Of a DNA stretch of 64,000 nt, positions 48,043 to 56,143 are shown piece by piece. Position numbers and translations under genes: made by a program. Below the pieces are notes generated by a model, which had not been told where the DNA came from, made no database searches, and was given only the letters and a program-made list of their open reading frames with translations. Every line of letters begins with the position of its first letter. Positions within the stretch are counted from its first letter, which is position 1. This DNA is from CAIJMI01 sp964448085 (lineage in GTDB: Bacteria > Patescibacteriota > Microgenomatia > UBA10105 > UBA927): the NCBI GenBank assembly GCA_964448085.1, contig CAYUUX010000001.1, positions 39,576 to 103,575 of the forward strand. Direction: 5' to 3'.

Positions 48043-48048
48043 TATGTA

Positions 48049-49023
48049 TTATTCCGAATGAGCACTTCCGGTGAGTGCAATAATCAATTCTTGAATTATC
48101 AGAACAATAGGAACCGCCAAGACCGCACCTGCCACTCCCGCAAGCCGACCTCCAACAAGCAAAGAAAAAATTGTGATGATCGGCGACAATCCCACACTTT
48201 TCTTCATGACCAAAGGAACAATGATATTATTTTCCAGCTGCTGAATAACGAGGTATAAAATCAGAACAGATAATGCCATAACAGGAGATACTGATACTGC
48301 TATGAGTATCGCTGGAATTGCCGATACGATAGGTCCAATATTCGGTACGATCTCGAGTATTCCCGCGATGATTGCAAGCGGCAAGGCAAATTTTACACCC
48401 AAAAGCAGTAACCCAATGTATGAAAGAAGACCTACTGAAAACATGAGAAATAGCTGTCCCATCATCCAAGAGCCAAGTCGTGCTTCTATTCTGTGCACGA
48501 CAGTAATAAAAGAATTTGCTTTGATATTTCCGACGAACCCGGAAGCGATTTTTTCTGCGTGTTTGCGCTCGAGCAAAAAATAGAAGGAAAAAACAAGCAC
48601 CATTAAAAGCGATATAATGTTGGAAAATATCCCTATTGTGACTTTCACCAGATTTTCTCCAATCGGCGCTATTTGTTGTGTTAAGGAATTCAAATCTATA
48701 TTGAGATTTGGAAGCAGCGCAGAAATGACTTTCGGAAAATCCTGTCCAAAGCTTGACGTTTCAGAAACCAAAGAAGGAATCGTCCCTGCGATGGAAAATC
48801 CCACAATCCCGAATACAACTATATATACCAAGAGTACCGCAAGAAATCGTGGTATTCTTTTGCTGGACATCCAATCCACCAGTGGATGAAGTGCCGACAT
48901 GATAATAAATGCGATAAAAATGAGGAAAAGAATATCACGGATTTGTAAAACCAACCAAATCGATGCTAAAAGAACGAGCGTAAAAATAATGGTTTTATGC
49001 GAAATTTCAATTTTTGATACCAT
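48049..49023 (-). CDS. AI-2E/PerM-family permease
   Basis: 324 residues with about eight membrane helices. The large central extracytoplasmic loop (about 80-140) and the C-terminal IPNIGPIVSAIPAILIAVS and RLAGVAGAVLAVPIV segments are characteristic of the AI-2E transporter family (TqsA/PerM-like), whose substrates are diverse and often unknown (autoinducer-2, Na+/H+ exchange). ATG 49023 overlaps miaA by 17 nt. The 3' end lies 6 nt from rnpB, convergent. Confidence 0.9.
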   Translation of the reverse strand: MVSKIEISHKTIIFTLVLLASIWLVLQIRDILFLIFIAFIIMSALHPLVDWMSSKRIPRFLAVLLVYIVVFGIVGFSIAGTIPSLVSETSSFGQDFPKVISALLPNLNIDLNSLTQQIAPIGENLVKVTIGIFSNIISLLMVLVFSFYFLLERKHAEKIASGFVGNIKANSFITVVHRIEARLGSWMMGQLFLMFSVGLLSYIGLLLLGVKFALPLAIIAGILEIVPNIGPIVSAIPAILIAVSVSPVMALSVLILYLVIQQLENNIIVPLVMKKSVGLSPIITIFSLLVGGRLAGVAGAVLAVPIVLIIQELIIALTGSAHSE

Positions 49024-49990
49024 GGCAAAATACAGTATACCATGAAGCAACGAGCGACTCTATCTGTTGAAAAACGTCTTGTTTCTCTATATCAAACCAC
49101 CGTATTGACATATCCTTCTTAAACCAGGTCATTTGCCGACGCGCGTACTTGTATTCTTCTCTTTTCCACAATCGAATCACGTCTTCTTCCGTTTGCTCAT
49201 GACAAAAATATGGTTTCCATTGGCGGTATCCCAAACTGCTCATGGATGGATTCTCCCAACCATACCCCATAGCAAGAAGTTGTTCTATTTCCGTTTTTAT
49301 TCCCATACCAACTCTTTCTTCAACGCGATCACAAATCTTCTTTTGCAATACATCCATGGAACAGTACAAACCGATTTTCAACATGTTAAATCTATCGGAT
49401 GCTGCCTCATTTCTTTTTTCCCCACTGAGTGCTATTTCAATTCTTCGAATAAGTCTGCGCGAATTTTTCTTATCCGAGCTGTTCATTGCTTTCCATGAAT
49501 TACTATCTACTTCCTGGAGTTTTACGGTAAGATCTTGAACATTCCATTTGGACAGTTCGTTTCTTAACGAATCGTTTGGAGGAACCGCAATATCAATGGG
49601 GTGGTACAACGATTGGATATAGAGCCCTGTTCCTCCAACCACAATTGGCAGCTTTCCCTTGTTGTAAATTGTCTCAATCACCTGTGTTGCCAGATTCTGA
49701 TATAAATGCACACTGCATCGTTGATCGGGATCTATTACATCCAACATCCAAACCAGAACGGAATCTTTTTTATACGCACCCACTTCATACCTTTTTCCTT
49801 GGTACGAAATGTCCATCTTCTCAACACATTTTTTCGTTGACACATCTTTTCCTGTTCCGATATCCATGTGTCGATATACCTGTCGCGAATCCGCACTTAC
49901 GATTTCACCATTGTATTTTTTGGCAAGAAAAACACCAGTACGGGTTTTCCCTGTCGCAGTCGGACCGCAAACCACCAACACCTTATTCAT
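49007..49990 (-). CDS. miaA: tRNA dimethylallyltransferase MiaA
   Basis: 327 residues. P-loop VVCGPTATGKTRTG (about 5-18), the DMAPP/tRNA motif SADSRQVYRHMDIGTGK, and VVGGTGLYIQSLY are all typical. It adds an isopentenyl group to A37 of tRNAs reading UNN codons, the substrate for MiaB, encoded immediately upstream with an 8-nt overlap. The C-terminal tRNA-binding region has WKREEYKYARRQMTWFKKD. Confidence 0.95.
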   Translation of the reverse strand: MNKVLVVCGPTATGKTRTGVFLAKKYNGEIVSADSRQVYRHMDIGTGKDVSTKKCVEKMDISYQGKRYEVGAYKKDSVLVWMLDVIDPDQRCSVHLYQNLATQVIETIYNKGKLPIVVGGTGLYIQSLYHPIDIAVPPNDSLRNELSKWNVQDLTVKLQEVDSNSWKAMNSSDKKNSRRLIRRIEIALSGEKRNEAASDRFNMLKIGLYCSMDVLQKKICDRVEERVGMGIKTEIEQLLAMGYGWENPSMSSLGYRQWKPYFCHEQTEEDVIRLWKREEYKYARRQMTWFKKDMSIRWFDIEKQDVFQQIESLVASWYTVFCHGIKN

Positions 49991-51140
49991 ACTTGGGGTA
50001 AATTCCTTTTTTGAGATTTGTTTTGTTTATCAGCGCGTCCAATAGTTCCCATCGACGTTTTTTTTCCTCATACGGCACCGTATCCCCAAGCGATTTATGC
50101 GCATAGGTTTCGGGTCTGTCGGAATATATGGAAATGTATGCCTTCATGAAGCCAATTTCTTTGCACAACGATACTGTGTGTTCAAATTGTTTTTTGGTTT
50201 CTCCAGGAAACCCGACGATTATATCCGTGGAGAAAGTGGCATCCGGTACGCGTCTTCGGATCTTTCGTATGAGCTGCTTATATTCCCCAGGCGTATACCA
50301 CCTGTTCATTCGTTTTAAAACCGATGCATCGCCTGATTGGACGGGCAGATGAATGAGCCTCTTTATATTTGCATGTCCTGCAATGACCTCAATCAATTCA
50401 TCGGAAAAATCCCATGGGTTACTTGATATAAAGTCAACAGACTGAACGCCTTGTATATCGGCAACCATTGAAAGAAGATATGGGAACAATGTTGGAATTC
50501 TCAACTTACCCAGGTGTTTCACGAAAACCGGAGCAATCTTTCTCTCTCCCACATGGTATCCTTTATCTGCCTGAATCAAATCTGACCCATATGAGTTCAC
50601 ATTCTGACCAACAAGTGTTATTTTTGTATATCCCGACTGTACAAGACTCTGGCACTCTTTATAGATGTCTGCCAAAGGACGACTGACTTCCCTACCTCTG
50701 GCAAACGGAACGACACAATAGGAACAAAAATTGTTACATCCATTGCTGATGGTTACGAGTGCATGACTCAGATCCGATCGTACATGCTGATGCTTATGTT
50801 TAAGTTTTTCTATCGGCACGAATTCATCAACCGCTGGATATTTCCTGTGCAAAGCGGCAAGCATTGCGCCTTTTCTGTCGCGTATTGCCATGCCGACCAT
50901 ACATCCTGTCACTAGAATACGAAGTTTCCTTCCACCCTTCTTTTCCTTTGCAAGATTGCGAAGAAGGCCCGTTACACGATCCTCTGCCGATTGTCTAATC
51001 ATGCAGGTAACGATAATAACATCATCCGCATCATGCACTGATCCTGCAGGAACCCAACCGCGATCTATGTATGATGCAGCTACCTGCTCTGCATCAACGG
51101 TATTTGCAGCACACCCAAATACGGAAATCCAATATTTCAT
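49983..51140 (-). CDS. miaB: tRNA-2-methylthio-N6-dimethylallyladenosine synthase MiaB
   Basis: 385-residue radical-SAM methylthiotransferase. The N-terminal UPF0004 domain carries three cysteines for the auxiliary cluster (FGCAAN, VTCMIRQ, VTGCMVG); the radical-SAM triad is CNNFCSYC (about residues 128-135) in SNGCNNFCSYCVVPFARGRE, the MiaB-type signature. The usual C-terminal TRAM domain (about 60 residues) is absent, which shortens the protein to 385 from about 440. Working with MiaA, it makes ms2i6A37. RimO is a less likely identity. Confidence 0.92.
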   Translation of the reverse strand: MKYWISVFGCAANTVDAEQVAASYIDRGWVPAGSVHDADDVIIVTCMIRQSAEDRVTGLLRNLAKEKKGGRKLRILVTGCMVGMAIRDRKGAMLAALHRKYPAVDEFVPIEKLKHKHQHVRSDLSHALVTISNGCNNFCSYCVVPFARGREVSRPLADIYKECQSLVQSGYTKITLVGQNVNSYGSDLIQADKGYHVGERKIAPVFVKHLGKLRIPTLFPYLLSMVADIQGVQSVDFISSNPWDFSDELIEVIAGHANIKRLIHLPVQSGDASVLKRMNRWYTPGEYKQLIRKIRRRVPDATFSTDIIVGFPGETKKQFEHTVSLCKEIGFMKAYISIYSDRPETYAHKSLGDTVPYEEKKRRWELLDALINKTNLKKGIYPKYE

Positions 51141-51163
51141 GAAGACGATTGTAACAGAATGGA

Positions 51164-51709
51164 TTAGTCTTTCCCAATGATGACCAACGCATCATACGGT
51201 AGGGAACTTTTTAAATCGGCCGTTGCCGTACCTATGGTATAGGAACCGGAAAGATCTGATTGCAGCGGCGCAAGAAAGTCGACCTTGTCTGCTTTTACTT
51301 GAATTTGTGTTTTTTCGTAATCATATGCGCTTGCATTTCCCGTTCCGGCAACCGTATACCCTTTTTCCTCTAAAATCGTTTTTGCAGCTCCAGCAACTCC
51401 TGAAGTGCCTGAACCATTGAGTATCTGAACATGTAACAACGATTTATCCATTGACGGTGTCGGAGTTGCTGTTGGCGCTACAGTCGGTGTTGGTGTTGGC
51501 TGAGCCTTCAATTGCGGCATGGCAAAAGTTCCCCGTGAGTAACTCACAATTCCAAATCCAATCAACGCCACGACAAAAAGGATTCCGAGCGCCCATACAG
51601 TAATTGCGGCAACAGGCGATTTTTTGTGTACGCTGATATCTGGATATCCGTATGTCGGTCTCTCTTTTTTCGTGAAAAATTCACTAACGACATGTTTGGG
51701 GAGCTTCAA
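51164..51709 (-). CDS. LytR_C-domain membrane protein
   Basis: 181 residues, start TTG at 51709 (no ATG is available before the conserved part). A short cytoplasmic region, one membrane helix (about 35-58), a Thr/Pro-rich linker (QPTPTPTVAPTATPTPS) and a LytR C-terminal domain, VQILNGSGTSGVAGAAKTIL with GYTVAGTGNA. LytR_C domains accompany wall-teichoic or glycan ligases; the LCP catalytic domain is absent here. It overlaps the next upstream gene by 26 nt. Confidence 0.85.
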   Translation of the reverse strand: MKLPKHVVSEFFTKKERPTYGYPDISVHKKSPVAAITVWALGILFVVALIGFGIVSYSRGTFAMPQLKAQPTPTPTVAPTATPTPSMDKSLLHVQILNGSGTSGVAGAAKTILEEKGYTVAGTGNASAYDYEKTQIQVKADKVDFLAPLQSDLSGSYTIGTATADLKSSLPYDALVIIGKD

Positions 51710-51956
51710 CTTTCTCTAATGCGTCCATGTCGTCGTGCACTTCGGCGGCAACGGGTACCTCTTCTTTTAAAACGCTTTCCACTTCATGCACTTCGGCCGG
51801 TTTCTGATTTGGTTCCTCTTCATCCGTTATTTCCACAACTTGCATCATTTGCGGTGGTGCTTCCTGTACAGGTTCTTCTTTCGCTAAAGCTTCAATTTTT
51901 TCTTCCACCGAAGATGCCGGTTTTTTATTTTTTGGAACCACAATTTTTTTCACCAT
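51684..51956 (-). CDS. Acidic low-complexity hypothetical protein
   Basis: 90 residues. A basic start (MVKKIVVPKNKKPASS) is followed by a Glu-, Pro- and Val-rich disordered chain (QEAPPQMMQVVEITDEEEPNQ). No domain recognised. It precedes and overlaps the LytR_C gene (26 nt), so translation is coupled. Possibly a linker or surface-exposed tail; low conservation expected. It could be partly spurious. Confidence 0.45.
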   Translation of the reverse strand: MVKKIVVPKNKKPASSVEEKIEALAKEEPVQEAPPQMMQVVEITDEEEPNQKPAEVHEVESVLKEEVPVAAEVHDDMDALEKVEAPQTCR

Positions 51957-52001
51957 ACTCTGTTAGTGTACATGGACTTTTTTCATAAATCAAACTGATT
52001 A

Positions 52002-52029
52002 TAAAAAAAGGAAAGCTCCTTTTTTTTGA
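52002..52029. terminator. Bidirectional intrinsic terminator
   Basis: AAAAAAAGGA (52003-52012), AAGC, TCCTTTTTTT (52017-52026): A- and T-rich arms so both strands end in a U run. It separates HU from the 51684-51956 gene. Confidence 0.7.
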
Positions 52030-52083
52030 TTCGTCATCCGAATCTCATAAGGAGTCTTTCCTCTATACTTGTGAACATTCGTG

Positions 52084-52356
52084 TTACCGAACTGCTTTCT
52101 TCAAAGCCTTACCAGCTGTAAAACCTGGAGTTTTGCGAGCTGGAATGCTGATCGGTTTTCCGGTCTGTGGATTCCTGCCGGTTCGTGATTTTCTGGATCG
52201 TACCATAAATGTACCAAATCCTGTCACGACAACCTTATCACCCTTTTTCAGAGCGTCTGTCATCGCACCGAATACGGCACCAACTGATTCCCGTGCTGCC
52301 TTTGCTGTAAGACTTGCTTTCTTAGCAACGATCTCGATTAAGTCTGCTTTTGTCAT
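52084..52356 (-). CDS. hup: DNA-binding protein HU
   Basis: 90 residues, the classic HU length. MTKADLIEIVAKKASLTAKAA begins the helical base and the arm signature GFGTFMVRSRKSRTGRNPQTGKP (about residues 47-69) is intact, including the Arg-Asn-Pro tip that bends DNA. The Shine-Dalgarno GGAGGAGGTGAA is strong and the leader of about 58 nt carries repeated TTTGGATTGTT elements. It compacts the chromosome and aids recombination and transcription. Confidence 0.97.
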   Translation of the reverse strand: MTKADLIEIVAKKASLTAKAARESVGAVFGAMTDALKKGDKVVVTGFGTFMVRSRKSRTGRNPQTGKPISIPARKTPGFTAGKALKKAVR

Positions 52357-52390
52357 AGATGTAATTCACCTCCTCCGGACAGGAATTTTT

Positions 52391-52449
52391 TTTGGATTGT
52401 TAGAACAACCTCTAGAAAGCACGATAATTAATTTGGATTGTTCTGTCAA
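52391..52449 (-). promoter_or_regulatory. HU promoter with 11-bp direct repeats
   Basis: Promoter: TTGACA (52444-52449), 17 nt, TATCGT (52421-52426). A second TTGACA lies at 52452-52457. TTTGGATTGTT occurs at 52391-52401 and 52432-52442, one copy in the leader and one in the promoter spacer, 41 bp apart (about four helical turns). Possible operator pair. Confidence 0.6.
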
Positions 52450-52499
52450 TATGTCAAAAAATATATCGCAGTAATACAATCCGAATCGAAGTGGATAAA

Positions 52500-52526
52500 G
52501 AAAAAAAAGCGTTAGGGCGCGACGCT
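52500..52526 (-). terminator. Intrinsic terminator of rny
   Basis: AGCGT (52508-52512), 9-nt loop, ACGCT (52522-52526), followed on the minus strand by TTTTTTTT. It ends the rny transcript 47 nt after its stop. Confidence 0.7.
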
Positions 52527-52572
52527 ATCGCAGTGACAAATTGTAACGATGTTTTATCTTCCTTTTGTCAAT

Positions 52573-54126
52573 TTACTTTGCTATCTCAATAGCTCGAAGT
52601 TCTCGCACAACTGTTACTTTTATTTGTCCAGGAAACGTAATTTTTCCTTCTATCTCTTCCTTAATTTTTTGTGCAATGATTGTTGCCGTGGCATCATCAA
52701 CAACACCGGGGTCTACTGCAACCCGCAACTCCCGTCCTGCCTGAAATGCAAATACTTCCTTTACTCCTTCATGCGTTTTGGCGATGTCTTCCAGGTCTTT
52801 AAGTCTTTTAATATATTCATCATAATTTTCATACCGTGCTCCCGGACGACTGCCCGATATTGCGTCTGCAATATATGTCAGCATGGATTCAGCACTACTA
52901 AACGGCTTATCCTCGTGATGTTGTTCAACACAATCAATAACTGCTTTTGGCAGGCCGTATTTTTTCAGGAGCTCAACCCCAAGTTCCACATGGCTTCCTT
53001 CTTTGTCCGTGATTACTTTTCCTATGTCATGCAGTAAACACCCCAAACGAACTATATTGGCATCCGCACCCACTTCTTTGGCAAGCGCAATACCAATCTT
53101 TGTTTCTTCTAACGTATGCGCTATCATATTCTGCCCATACGAAAATCTGTACTTGAAACGACCGAGTAGTGCAACGATTGGAGATGGTAAATTATATACT
53201 CCAACGGCATGACAAAGTTTTTGTCCTTCCTCAAACATGATTCGTTCTATTTCTTTTTTCACCTGTTCGATGATCTCTTCAATGCGCCCAGGTTGTACTC
53301 TACCGTCCTTCAGAAGACGCTCCAATGCAACACGTGCTATTTCGCGACGAACAGGATCGAAACACGACAAACGTATTACCCCCTCTTCATCCAGATCAAC
53401 GTCCACTCCCGTTGCTGTTTCAAATGCCCTGATATTTCGTCCTTCTTTTCCAATAATTCTTCCCTTCATATCCTCATCGGGAATTTTTATAACGGAAACC
53501 GTGTACTCCGCTACGTATTCCGTTGCGCCGTGACGCATCGCTTCGACAAGAATTTCTCGAGCTTTCACTTCTGCTTCTTCCTGCGCTTTAATTTGTGCGT
53601 CTTTTATTTCCTTTGCAATGAGCGGTTTCATTTTTTCTTCCGTTTCATGCATGATGAGATTGCGCGCTTCTTCTGAATTCATGCGTGCAATCTTCTCGAG
53701 TTTTGCCGTTAAATCGTTTCTAATCTTCTCAACGTCGATCAACCGTTTTTCGACCAATACTTCTGTCTCCTTTACGTGTTTTTCCCGTTCGTCTACCGCA
53801 CCCTCATGTTTACCAACCATATCAATCCGTTTCCTTATTTCCTCTTCAGACTCCCGTTTAATACGAAATGCCTGGTCTTTTGCCTCAACGATCATTTCGC
53901 GTGCTTGCGCCTGTGCCAAAGCAAGTTGTGCTTGCGCCTGTGCATGTGCCTGTTGAAGTTCGATTTCTTTTGAAGCTACCTGCTCCGGTTTTTTCTCCTT
54001 TATCGGAGCTGCAGATACTCCCTGCGGCTTTATTGGTTCCTGTGTACGTTTATTTTGCTGATCCCGCGTTTGTTTTGCAGGTCTCGTCTTTACAAGAGTC
54101 GATAAGGTTTTTAGTACATCAAACAT
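52573..54126 (-). CDS. rny: Ribonuclease Y without N-terminal membrane anchor
   Basis: 517-residue endoribonuclease that starts mRNA decay. A long coiled coil (about 50-200) precedes the KH domain with IIGKEGRNIRAFE, and the HD domain with LGCLLHDIGKVI provides the metal His-Asp pair; the C-terminus is VRELRAIEIAK. Typical RNase Y begins with a membrane helix; here the start is MFDVLKTLSTLVKTRPAKQT, a mildly amphipathic then charged sequence. ATG 54126 is the best start; the 15-residue in-frame extension (MGFSSRVFGIVHGGI) is not a convincing membrane helix either. Confidence 0.94.
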   Translation of the reverse strand: MFDVLKTLSTLVKTRPAKQTRDQQNKRTQEPIKPQGVSAAPIKEKKPEQVASKEIELQQAHAQAQAQLALAQAQAREMIVEAKDQAFRIKRESEEEIRKRIDMVGKHEGAVDEREKHVKETEVLVEKRLIDVEKIRNDLTAKLEKIARMNSEEARNLIMHETEEKMKPLIAKEIKDAQIKAQEEAEVKAREILVEAMRHGATEYVAEYTVSVIKIPDEDMKGRIIGKEGRNIRAFETATGVDVDLDEEGVIRLSCFDPVRREIARVALERLLKDGRVQPGRIEEIIEQVKKEIERIMFEEGQKLCHAVGVYNLPSPIVALLGRFKYRFSYGQNMIAHTLEETKIGIALAKEVGADANIVRLGCLLHDIGKVITDKEGSHVELGVELLKKYGLPKAVIDCVEQHHEDKPFSSAESMLTYIADAISGSRPGARYENYDEYIKRLKDLEDIAKTHEGVKEVFAFQAGRELRVAVDPGVVDDATATIIAQKIKEEIEGKITFPGQIKVTVVRELRAIEIAK

Positions 54127-54315
54127 AATGCCTCCATGAACTATTCCGAAGACGCGTGATGAAAAACCCACAGAAACAGCACCGCTTTATTAAGCGGAAT
54201 GGTTGGTAGGAGAGGTAATTGCTAGATAAATTGTCATAATCCTACAAATCAATAGTATGTTTCTGTTTGATTTCTTGGAAACTCATATACATCGCGTCTT
54301 CTCTTGTTTCCAATG

Positions 54316-54828
54316 CTAGTTGGTATTGTAGTCAATCTTACTCTGTTCGTCAATGACGCTGTAGACAGTTGATGAGGAAAACCCGCGACTCGCAAGGTAC
54401 CGATATGCCCTTTGTTTTCGCTCGCGTACAGAAAGATTTCGCCAAACCTTCCATCGTTTCTGCAACAGGCGTTTGGCAAGATCTGCTTCTGTATTTTGCC
54501 CCTGTTTTTGGTGCAGAAAATACTCCTTGCACACCACATCTATAACATCCTCTTGGATACCTTTTCGCTTCAATTCCTGACGGATCAGGTGTTCTCCTTT
54601 AGGTCGGCTTCGTATACGGCTTTCCACAAAAAATCGAGCGTATGCTTCATCATCCACGAAAGAAAGCTCCTGGAGCCGTTGTAGAGCCTCATACAGGGTA
54701 TTTTTATGCATTCGGAGCTTCTGGATGCGCTTTTTCAGGTATACCTCAATTTCGCCTTTGCTTCTCGGATGGATAGCAATATATGAAATACCGCTCGCTA
54801 TGAGCTTTTGTAACTGTTCTGCTTCCAT
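54316..54828 (-). CDS. recX: Regulatory protein RecX
   Basis: 170 residues, three-helix-repeat RecX family. Signature pieces LKKRIQKLRMHKN, LQELSFVDDEAYARFFVESR and RPKGEHLIRQELKRKGI are conserved. RecX binds RecA filaments and dampens their activity. It starts 8 nt after the recA stop with the Shine-Dalgarno inside recA, so it is coupled to recA. The frame is open further upstream into recA, but homology begins at ATG 54828. The 54127-54315 gap to rny contains a CCGCTT-TATT-AAGCGG hairpin (54182-54197) and nothing else clear. Confidence 0.92.
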   Translation of the reverse strand: MEAEQLQKLIASGISYIAIHPRSKGEIEVYLKKRIQKLRMHKNTLYEALQRLQELSFVDDEAYARFFVESRIRSRPKGEHLIRQELKRKGIQEDVIDVVCKEYFLHQKQGQNTEADLAKRLLQKRWKVWRNLSVRERKQRAYRYLASRGFSSSTVYSVIDEQSKIDYNTN

Positions 54829-54836
54829 GGATTGGT

Positions 54837-55874
54837 TTAATCTTCCTCTTCCCCTCCAACAACCACTTTTGTTTGTGCGTTGCCGGATCGAACTATTTTC
54901 CAAATCGCCTCACTGATTTCTTTTGCCATCTTTGTGTTTTCCCGCAAGAATAGCTTGGTCGCCTCTTTTCCCTGACCAATCATTTGGGTTCCGTGTTTGA
55001 TAAAAGCGCCTGATTTGGAAAGAATCCCAAATTCCAACCCAACATCAATAAGCGCACCTTCTTTCGATATGCCATCATGCATGACGTCAAATTCAGCAAT
55101 CCTGAATGGTGGTGCTACTTTGTTTTTTACCACACGAACCCTATGACGACTTCCTATCACCTTGTCTCCGTCCTTGAGCGACTCAATCTTGCGGGCGTCC
55201 AATCGAACAGAAGCGTAGAACTTCATGGCAAGACCCCCAGGGGTCGTTTCGGGATTCCCAAACATAACCCCTATTTTTTGCCGCAACTGGTTGGTAAACA
55301 TCACCACCGTCTTGGATTTGGAAATCACCGCTGTTAATCGGCGCAGGGCTTGTGACATTAATCGTGCCTGCACGCCGATTACGCTATCGCCAATATCGCC
55401 TTCCAATTCCGCACGGGGTACGAGTGCCGCAACGGAATCGACGACAATTATATCAACACCGCCGCTGCGTATAAGTGTTTCCGCAATTTCCAGGGCCTGT
55501 TCCCCAGAGTCCGGTTGAGAAATAAGAAGATCCTCTAATTTAACCCCGAGCGTTTGCGCCCATTGTGGATCAAGTGCATGCTCTGCATCGATAAATGCAG
55601 CAGTCCCTCCGGATTTCTGTGCTTCGGCAATCACAGACAAACATACAGTTGTTTTCCCCGACGCTTCAGGTCCGTAAATTTCCACTATTCTCCCTCTAGG
55701 TAACCCCCCCACACCTAACGCTAGATCCAAGGGGAGAATGCCGGTCGATATGACATCCAAAGTAAGATTCTCTTTTGATTTTTCTCCAAAACGCATAATG
55801 GATCCTTTACCATATTGCTTTTCGATCTGATCCATTGCGAGGCGTACCGCTTGAAGCTTGGCATCAACAGACAT
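54837..55874 (-). CDS. recA: Recombinase RecA
   Basis: 345 residues, standard. Walker A GPEASGKTT (about 67-75), the Walker B region VDIIVVDSVAAL and loop L2 VMFTNQLRQKIGVMFGNPETTPGG, plus the C-terminal acidic tail GGEEED, are all present. It catalyses homologous strand exchange and triggers LexA-type responses if LexA exists. No SOS box is apparent upstream by eye. The Shine-Dalgarno AAGGAG is 8 nt before the ATG. Confidence 0.98.
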   Translation of the reverse strand: MSVDAKLQAVRLAMDQIEKQYGKGSIMRFGEKSKENLTLDVISTGILPLDLALGVGGLPRGRIVEIYGPEASGKTTVCLSVIAEAQKSGGTAAFIDAEHALDPQWAQTLGVKLEDLLISQPDSGEQALEIAETLIRSGGVDIIVVDSVAALVPRAELEGDIGDSVIGVQARLMSQALRRLTAVISKSKTVVMFTNQLRQKIGVMFGNPETTPGGLAMKFYASVRLDARKIESLKDGDKVIGSRHRVRVVKNKVAPPFRIAEFDVMHDGISKEGALIDVGLEFGILSKSGAFIKHGTQMIGQGKEATKLFLRENTKMAKEISEAIWKIVRSGNAQTKVVVGGEEED

Positions 55875-55960
55875 ATATTGCTCCTTATTGTATAGGCAGA
55901 ATTTTATACCCGGAAGTCATACCATTTTTACATAGTGAATGATAGAATACAAGAGATCAA

Positions 55961-56033
55961 CGGGGATTAGTTCAGTTGGTAGAACGCACGCATGGGGTGC
56001 GTGAGGTCAGCCGTTCAAGTCGGCTATCCCCGA
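55961..56033 (+). tRNA. tRNA-Pro (anticodon GGG)
   Basis: Acceptor CGGGGAT/ATCCCCG, D arm GTTC-AGTTGGTA-GAAC, anticodon stem CACGC/GCGTG around ATGGGGT (anticodon GGG, reads CCC/CCU), T arm AGCCG-TTCAAGT-CGGCT, discriminator A (56033). The C1-G72 pair with A73 is usual for tRNA-Pro. CCA is not encoded. A TAGAAT box at 55943-55948 is a likely -10. It is divergent from recA. Confidence 0.95.
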
Positions 56034-56042
56034 CAATTTTTT

Positions 56043-56070
56043 CATAAACCACGCAAGCGGTTTTTTTCCA
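56043..56070 (+). terminator. Terminator-like hairpin after tRNA-Pro
   Basis: ATAAACCACGC, AA, GCGGTTTTTTT: a short imperfect stem (CGC/GCG, G-C and A-T pairs with a bulge) followed by seven T. It fits termination of the tRNA transcript. Confidence 0.55.
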
Positions 56071-56104
56071 TATACATAATCTTTTTCCTTCTGTATAATT
56101 ATTT

Positions 56105-56143
56105 ATGAAATATGCACTTGCCCCACACATTATGTATTCATGA
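56105..56143 (+). CDS. Possible 12-residue leader peptide
   Basis: A short frame MKYALAPHIMYS starts 5 nt after a TATAAT box (56094-56099) and its TGA (56141-56143) overlaps the ATG of the ATP-grasp gene (56140) as ATGA. This could couple translation of a gene that has no Shine-Dalgarno of its own. It may be coincidence. Confidence 0.3.
   Translation: MKYALAPHIMYS

Noticed and set aside
52444..52572. TTGACA and TACAAT between rny stop and its terminator as a promoter for HU
   Set aside because: The spacing is 20 nt and a terminator lies directly downstream; the promoter at 52421-52449 has proper spacing.
54182..54197. Terminator between recX and rny
   Set aside because: The CCGCTT/AAGCGG stem has no adjacent U run on either strand.
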